Assembly (NCBI GenBank): GCA_918807975.1
Contig: OU964923.1
Span: forward strand, 1,612,001-1,676,000
From: Aplidium turbinatum
Lineage: Eukaryota; Chordata; Ascidiacea; Aplousobranchia; Polyclinidae
Direction: 5' to 3'
Length of the DNA stretch: 64,000 nucleotides
In this document: positions 59,401 through 64,000 of the stretch, one piece after another
Layout of the letters: each line of letters starts with the position of its first letter
Numbering within the stretch: the stretch's first letter is position 1
Translations under genes and position numbers: made by a program
Notes under the pieces: model-generated
Seen by the model: only the letters and a program-made list of their open reading frames with translations
The model's database searches: none
Told to the model about the DNA's origin: nothing

Positions 59401-62400
59401 TTGGGGCGATCCCCTCCCCTAAAGCACAGAAAAGTAATTTTATTTACAGTGTGTTTGCAAATTGTGTTTTGTTGAAATCGTCTCCTCTGAAGCTTCTTCC
59501 TGGATCCGTTCATGACTTGACCTCACAACTCAGCTGGTACGATTTACATGTGTTAGAGGTAAATATAGCAATAGAATAGATGATGTTACCTGTCGCAATC
59601 CAAAGTAATCAACGAGCTGTCTGAGATGAAGGTTGTGACGTCACAGCCTTCTGTTTGTATCGATTAACCTTGCAATTCAAATTAAAAATATGCTTTTACA
59701 GGCTAAAAAGCGCGGGAAAACTACAGCCCACGTGGCAGCTCAAGAATCGTCAACACGTGTTTTCAAAACCAGTTTGTTTGTTGGACCTGGGAAGAAAGTT
59801 ATCTTCAGGCTGACGTATCAACAATTGCTTGGAAGGGTTTGTCAATAATTACGTTGTAGAAAAATTGCATACGGTAAAGTGGATGATTAGACCACATTTC
59901 GATACAACCGTGTTATCCTGAGTAGATCTTCATCAAGTCGAGTTAGATCAGGGACCGTATAGTGAAGGTCTGCAACAGATTATGCATCTGTTGAAGTTCA
60001 ATTTAAAATGTTAGTAGTTTTACAAACCTTAACGTGGAGGGTTTAAACTGCTATTCGTCCTAACAGTTACCTAAGTTGACAAATTGAAGTCTCTGTAAAC
60101 GTTTAAAATGTGTTTTAGCAAGCAAACTGTTTCACTCACCCAACAAACGTATGTCATGCACGCATTTAATTTCGCATCATTATCCATCAATACATGCCTG
60201 CTGTATAGCTGAGCGGTGAGAGCTCTAGTTTGACACCGATTCTGTTTAACTGAACCCATCAACATCTTGGATGTGAAATCAGGATCACTCTTCTGAGTGA
60301 CATAAATCAGTGAAAAGCTTTGTGTTATGTAACAGTTTGAAACGAACGGCGGGAAAAAAATAGCCATACCTCGTATTGTTACAGTCGAGAGGAAGTTACA
60401 AGTACACGGTCGCCTTGAATCCAAACCAGCTGGTGAAGAAACTGAAGATATCCGTTCATATAGAAGAGCAGGAAGAGATAGATTACATCTCCATTCCTTA
60501 CTTTGATAAAATCACATCAGATACATCACGCCATCCAGCTGGTACCAGTGTGATCTTCGGGTAGGTAATTGATTCAGTTCCATGAGTACATTAAAGAAAT
60601 TCTTCATGTGTTTCTCTGCAGTCGAGAAATAAGTTACGTGTTTTTAGGAAAACCTTTGATGGCTAGTGTGGAGACTATACATCGGTATGGTTAGCGAAAC
60701 ACAATGCTCGCTGTTCAATAGTGAGTAGTCAGGTAGTGCTGACGCTGGGAAGATTGCTCCTTCTCAACTAAGAAATTCTTTACTTAAAAAAAATTCTGAA
60801 CTACTCAGATTCTTAACATTTTTTATGTCATTTTTAGTTTGCATGTTGTAATCTTTAGAAATAAAAAAAGATCAGCTCACATCAAGTACAATCCTCTCCC
60901 TGCACAACAAACCGCTTTTAAGTCGTCGAATGCATTCTCAATATTCTATGACGTGGTGAGGACAAAAGTGTATGGTGACGTCACTGTCGCAAATGGGTGA
61001 GATCATAGATGCTGTATCGCACCTCTGTCGCATTTACATTACAATAAGTAGTTACTACGCGGTGAATGGTTCTTAGACACTGTTGGGTATCATTAGGTTT
61101 CTCATCTGACCACTCTGAGTTGTAAATAAAGTTCAAAGTCCCACTCACCAACCTATTGGCCTTGCGATGGTCCTGAACCAACACAGTAGGCTACTCTAGT
61201 CAAGTCAATTTATTTTGTTTCAATAGCGCCACATATAAACAAACAAGCAGAGTAAATGAAAAGTGAAACAATGCATTGTAAGCTACAGCTGTTGGTTAGA
61301 TTATGGCACGACCGAAAGACCATTAGCGGTCATATAGTCAGCCATCGCCCCCATAACAATAAATTTAACTAACACATTCATAAACAAAGTGTGCAGAAGC
61401 AGGTACACTAACTCAGTAAATAAGAAGGGTTTAGCCACTGACATAAAAAAATGCTGTGCACTGTACAAATACTCAGAGCAAGACTGCACAGTTTGCAGCT
61501 CGCAAAGCTCTTTGGAGTAGGAGGCAATAGGAATGTCGGAGTGAACGTTGGTCTTTTGTTGCGAACAGGCATCATAAGCAAGTTCCCATGTTTGAAGCTA
61601 CAAAGCCTCTACAAGTATTTGAAACTGCCACGATTAAGCTCTAAAAGACTTTCCCAGTTCGAGGATAAAATTCTCACAATGGGAAACTTGTGTTGCGATT
61701 CTGATATTTCTTTTTTTAATGACCGTGGCTTACAGAATTATTCAGCAAAGAACAGCAGTTCACAATTACGGGCAGATATTAGAAGTGCATTTCAAAATAA
61801 TTCCTGTTGGTGATATTACTCATGACAAATCGTACTTAGAGTTTGAATTAATTAATTCATAATCCCAATTTTGGTTATTGAGTTAAATATCTTCTGCTTT
61901 CAGCTACTTTGCTCACTTTTACACTCCTCTTTATCTTGCTCCTCCTCCAAAGAAAGTGATGTTCATCATTGATAGGTCAGGATCAATGGGCTCAACAAAG
62001 ATGCACCAAGTCAAGGAAGCCATGAGGACTATTTTAAAAAGCTTGAATGAAGTTGTAAGAACATCTTTGTTAATACCTCATTGATACGTTCCTTGGCTGT
62101 TACATTTTGTTATGTTTTGTGTTCATTTGTGAGAATAAATGCAAACATAGTTGAACGTTTTATTCACTATTGTGTGGAAGCATGAAATGTCTACCTCAAC
62201 AAAATGACCCTGATTTCACAATAACAAACTAGAAGCTTGCTGGCAAGACTGGGAAAGTGGGGCGACTGTTGCTAGAGCTAATTGACATCGCCCCATTATT
62301 CGTTACCCTCATATTGGTTTGGTAAATTGAAAACACGTGTTCTTGAATGATCTCTTCTCTGATTCTATACCCACATGTTGATCTGTCCGCAGCCGCTCAC

Positions 62401-64000
62401 TTATTACGTTCAGTGATGAAAACACAGTAATGGCGATGATGACGATGATGCGCGCAGCAAAGATTTTGACAATTTCAATACTGATAATGGAAGTGATGGT
62501 AGCAATACTTCGATATATTTTGATCATTTTGTTGTTTACCCTGCTTGGATGTGTTTATTTGTTTATTGTTTGTTTTGGTTTATTTATTAATTGTTTCTCA
62601 GGATTTCTTTGGTATCATATTCTTTGACCATCGCACCTATAAAAAAGGCGCTAAGCTGAGGAAGGCCACTGCACAAAACGTCAAACAGAGTTTGACATAT
62701 CTGTCTTCGGTTGATTCCGGGGGTAGTACGCGAATGATTCCTGCCTTTAAAACCGGTTTTGAAGAATTCAATCTTCATTTCAATAAGTTTGCAGCACCCG
62801 ATATAGGAGACGTTACAGGTAAAAACATATAGCAATTTGCATGGGGATATGTCTGCTTCAATATTCTGTCTGAGTTGTCCAATTATTTTTTTAAGTATAC
62901 GTTGAGTCCACAATCACCACTACTAATAATGACTACTATAAACACAGAGTGAAACTGTTCACCAGGCATTTGATAAATAAAGTGACTTGCGTGCGAATCC
63001 TCCCCTCCAACTGGCAACAAAATTTTTAAGTTGAAAGTAATGTTTTCTGTTCAACTTTTTATTTCACCAGCTGACCATGGTTCAGAAGAGTTGGACATGT
63101 CCGGAGATGATTTGGACATGTCCGGAGATGATTTGGACATGTCCGGAGATGATTTGGAAATATCCGGAGATCTTGAAGTTGAAGATAAAAAGAGGAAAGT
63201 TATTGAAGATGACTACGAGAATCTCATTGTGTTCTTGACTGATGGACAGTAAGTGATTAACGTTTTGATTGATTGCAGGAATCTTTATCTTCCAAATGAA
63301 AAAATCTTCTTTGAGAGCTTAATTCTGACAGTTTCGCATACTTGTAGAGACTGTGAAACACTGACGCAGGCCCGGTAGGGAACTAAGATTGACAGAGTCA
63401 AGTTTACGGTTGTTGTTGTTGAAGTGCTGTCTATAAATTATTCTCATCACTAGATAACGATAAATGGAGAGCTGTTCTTCAAATATGTTGCTCAAGCGCA
63501 CACTCCAAGAGGCAAACTAACGTCTAATCACAATGGTGTTCTATGCATTTGTTGCCACCTCCACTCCTCCAGCCTTCCATGCCTGTTGCATAGAAATAAC
63601 AGCCCAACTGAAAGTTTAGCATAAATTTAACCGTGTTTCAGTGACGATGTTGACCTTGTTAGTGAAGCATCGATTTTGCTACAAAGCTACCAACAACCTG
63701 GATCATCTTTTGCAACATAACCAGTCTCCTGAAACGTTTCAAGAATGTTTTTTTTATATCAGAAAGCCCAACTTTGGAACCCACTTTTATCGTATCCAGG
63801 TTTGCGATGATAACCTTACAATAACCCGGAAGTCGGCTGCATAGCTGCAGTAGTCGGCTGCATAGCCAAGTGGTGAGAGCCCTGGAACGGCAATCGAAAG
63901 GTCGCTGGTTCGACACCGCTCAAAAGCATGCGGCTGTGTCTTTAGCAGGATACTTAAAGGCATGCCTGAAGGTGGATATGAAGATTGGCTTCCTTGCCTT
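48659..64000 (+). CDS. ITIH-like gene B: tandem paralogue, exons 1-16, continues past window
   Basis: A second copy of gene A in the same orientation, with homology starting near 48537 (equivalent to 23993). All sixteen exons visible keep the same phases and are open; the last seen ends at 63248 and the matching exon 17 is beyond 64000. Differences from A include one codon fewer in exon 3 (GSEWNK for GSDGWNK), VVTSVMTNY for VVMSVMTNY in VIT, MIDAS DRSGS for DKSGS, and three instead of two acidic repeat units in vWA. Signal peptide and RQKR site are conserved. Nothing seen suggests a pseudogene, so B is probably a working duplicate. The upstream sequence shared with A is only about 120 bp, so the promoters may differ. 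Confidence 0.88.
48819..48909. repeat. Gene B intron 1 minisatellite, expanded
   Basis: About five units related to TGACATGACGTCTGAC, against about two in gene A. The array again ends in TGACGTCA. It produces a spurious minus-strand frame of repeated VRRHVSMTSCQSD-like sequence. Confidence 0.7.
50577..50985 (+). mobile_element. Possible solo LTR fossil in gene B intron 4
   Basis: A GC-rich insertion absent from gene A at this position. It starts near TGTTACGGTC, has a TATAAAA box at about 50620 and AATAAA at about 50959, the layout of an LTR promoter and poly(A) region. No internal retrovirus-like coding part is nearby. A related fragment lies at 27608-27862 in gene A. Family uncertain; inserted after the gene duplication. 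It looks like a single end without its body. Confidence 0.4.
52026..52786 (+). mobile_element. Non-autonomous hAT element with truncated transposase start (gene B intron 5)
   Basis: Ends CAGTGGTCTCCAACCTGTGG and, at the right, AGGTTGGAGACCACTG form terminal inverted repeats of the Charlie/ZBED type, followed inside by GGGTCGC repeats at both ends. At 52433-52531 a short frame reads MAAKNTRKRSYEEAFLKLGF, then TEFNGKPKCVLS and a stop: the N-terminus of ZBED5/SCAND3-like transposases (SYLSFGF...PKPQC). The rest of the transposase is deleted. Flanking 8-mers ATCTAGAA and AATTCTAG are not a clean duplication. Gene A has no such element. Confidence 0.7.
52804..53170. mobile_element. MITE with 9-bp target duplication and internal tRNA-like sequence
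   Basis: Starts GGTAGGTACTTTAACGTAGG and ends with the complement of GGTAGGCACTTTAACGTAGG; similarity continues about 65 bp inward (AATCAGCTG, CAGTCATGTGACTCA). CATATGAAC flanks both sides (52795-52803 and 53171-53179), a perfect 9-bp duplication, as in Mutator-like elements. At 52936-53014 there is a tRNA-like sequence. It inserted next to the hAT relic ending at 52786 and is absent from gene A. Confidence 0.75.
52936..53014 (+). tRNA. tRNA-like sequence inside MITE, probably not functional
   Basis: GCAGCGT starts an acceptor-like stem closed by CCTCTGC (five of seven pairs). GGCC...GGTT can form a D stem, and GTGGGTTCGATTCCCAC is a perfect T arm with a canonical B box. The anticodon region between them does not form a five-pair stem, so no anticodon can be given. 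It may be a captured tRNA or SINE head that supplies a Pol III promoter. Confidence 0.35.
53190..53950 (-). mobile_element. Old LINE remnant shared by both ITIH genes (gene B copy)
   Basis: A minus-strand frame (53947 to 53576) contains LRRTERAMVRAMSGVNSRNV then KKTKELMDILEMRM, the tail of a LINE RT protein. No catalytic core remains. It occupies the same intron position as 30860-31620 in gene A, so it predates duplication. Confidence 0.65.
55320..55505 (+). mobile_element. tRNA-like SINE, family B, in gene B intron 7
   Basis: GTGTTAGAATTGTCTCACTG and B box GGTTCGACGCC form a tRNA-like head. The tail CTTCAACCACCGGACGCAAC then CTTGGATGC resembles the tail of SINE family A (CTTCAACCACCGGGTGTAAG then CCTAGATACG) though the head differs. 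Gene A lacks this insertion. Confidence 0.45.
56740..57130 (+). mobile_element. Penelope-like element fragment (gene B intron 9)
   Basis: A shorter version of the 34380-35480 fragment of gene A. It keeps TLNRTSIKLNYNTRQCLEKK-type sequence and the Cys-rich lead-in to the GIY-YIG core, and ends abruptly where gene A continues for about a kilobase more. Present before the duplication and later shortened in this copy. Confidence 0.55.
57272..60996 (+). CDS. Gene B exons 10-13: VIT domain and linker
   Basis: Exons: 57272-57452, 59702-59836, 60385-60560, 60859-60996. The sequence is almost the same as gene A: exon 11 protein is identical, exon 12 differs by V/I and T/S, and exon 13 starts GNKKRSAHIKYN for GNTKRSAHIKYN. 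All splice sites are conserved, including the weak GTTTGT donor after exon 11. Intron 10 is enlarged by the hAT element at 57853-59383. Confidence 0.9.
57853..59383 (-). mobile_element. ZBED5/SCAND3-type hAT transposon, 1531 bp, deleted
   Basis: Terminal repeats CAGTGGTTCCCAACCT and AGGTTGGGAACCACTG are perfect complements. They are flanked by ATCCAGGG (57845-57852) and ATCTAGGG (59384-59391). Gene A has the single empty site ATCCAGGG at 36455. Transposase parts run on the minus strand: 59171-58653 (HCFLHRYALAAKTL, KVVNFIKSRAVN, LLLYHSEVRWLSRGVVL) and 58634-58143 (FITTYLCEAGFSALVTIKTK, then HRNRLDVEGDMRVAL), matching the core and dimerisation region of this family. The N-terminal BED finger and first part are missing and the two frames are offset. 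It inserted after the ITIH duplication. Confidence 0.9.
58143..59171 (-). pseudogene. hAT transposase, N-terminally deleted and frameshifted
   Basis: Two adjoining frames (172 and 163 codons) separated by about 20 bp cover the middle and C-terminal parts of a SCAND3/ZBED5/FAM200-like hAT transposase. EVRWLSRGVVLKRL is the typical motif between catalytic blocks, and YLCEAGFSALVTIKTKHRNR is the hAT C-terminal signature, ending in RLVQERQQQPSH. The BED zinc finger is absent (a related N-terminus occurs separately at 52433), so this copy cannot mobilise itself. Confidence 0.82.
60203..60238 (+). mobile_element. Ancient SINE-A head fragment (gene B copy)
   Basis: TATAGCTGAGCGGTGAGAGC then TTTGACACC, equivalent to 37286-37324 in gene A. 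Confidence 0.45.
61600..61690 (+). mobile_element. SINE family C remnant in gene B intron 13
   Basis: Only the CCTCTACAAGTATTTGAAAC...CCCAGTTCGAGG end of the repeat remains, compared with the longer gene A copy at 38762-38985. Confidence 0.45.
61904..63248 (+). CDS. Gene B exons 14-16: vWA domain with expanded acidic repeat
   Basis: Exons: 61904-62054, 62602-62818, 63071-63248. The MIDAS motif is DRSGS, with SGGSTRMIPAF and FLTDGQ supplying the other metal ligands. Exon 16 is 21 bp longer than in gene A because it has three LDMSGDD units instead of two before LEISGD, so the frame is kept. The rest of the domain, the coiled coil and the C-terminal region lie past the window. Confidence 0.9.
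63842..64000 (+). mobile_element. SINE family A, plus strand, cut by window end
   Basis: Starts TAGTCGGCTGCATAGCCAAG with A box TAGCCAAGTGGTGAGAG, B box GGTTCGACACC, then GCATGCGGCTGTGTC and GGCATGCCTGAAGGTGGA. It is the best-preserved head of the family in the window and the only copy of it in this orientation. It lies in gene B intron 16. Confidence 0.85.

Noticed and set aside
1-64000. CRISPR array, rRNA genes, bacterial operon or antiphage system
   Set aside because: No regularly spaced repeats, no rRNA-like sequence, and gene structure is intron-rich eukaryotic.

Overview
The window looks like a gene-poor, transposon-rich stretch of a eukaryotic genome, most likely an invertebrate deuterostome; a tunicate is my best guess, held with low confidence. 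The reasons are GT-AG introns, an inter-alpha-trypsin-inhibitor heavy chain (ITIH) gene pair, and many LINE, SINE and hAT families. There are no bacterial operons, rRNA genes or CRISPR arrays.

Layout. 1-9117: mostly featureless AT-rich DNA with a LINE tail fragment (about 1061-1290) and one tRNA-derived SINE (8505-8712). 9118-about 14950: a nearly full-length L1/Tx1-like LINE on the minus strand, with a zinc-knuckle ORF1 and an endonuclease/RT ORF2. 14950-23990: a transposon graveyard: a hAT element with a perfect 8-bp target duplication (15282-17097), a tRNA-like SINE, two further hAT transposase remnants, a palindromic element and a small hAT MITE. 23993-47900: ITIH-like gene A, complete. 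I can join 25 exons (24146-47490) into one uninterrupted frame of about 1386 codons. 48537-64000: ITIH-like gene B, a tandem duplicate of gene A. Exons 1-16 (48659-63248) are all open; the rest lies beyond the window.

The encoded proteins have a signal peptide, a basic furin-like propeptide site, about 370 residues of unusual beta-rich sequence (weakly hemicentin/VWA7-like, inferred), a VIT domain and a vWA domain with a MIDAS motif. Gene A then shows a charged coiled coil, the DPHFII motif used by ITIH proteins for ester linkage to chondroitin sulfate or hyaluronan, and the ITIH C-terminal domain. The expected product is a secreted matrix protein.

The duplicated introns act as a natural experiment. 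Each gene holds insertions the other lacks, often with an intact empty site in the partner: a 5'-truncated LINE and two SINEs in A; a ZBED/SCAND3-type hAT, another hAT relic, a MITE carrying a tRNA-like sequence, and a possible LTR fossil in B. Older remnants (a LINE, a Penelope-like fragment, a SINE head) sit in both and predate the duplication.
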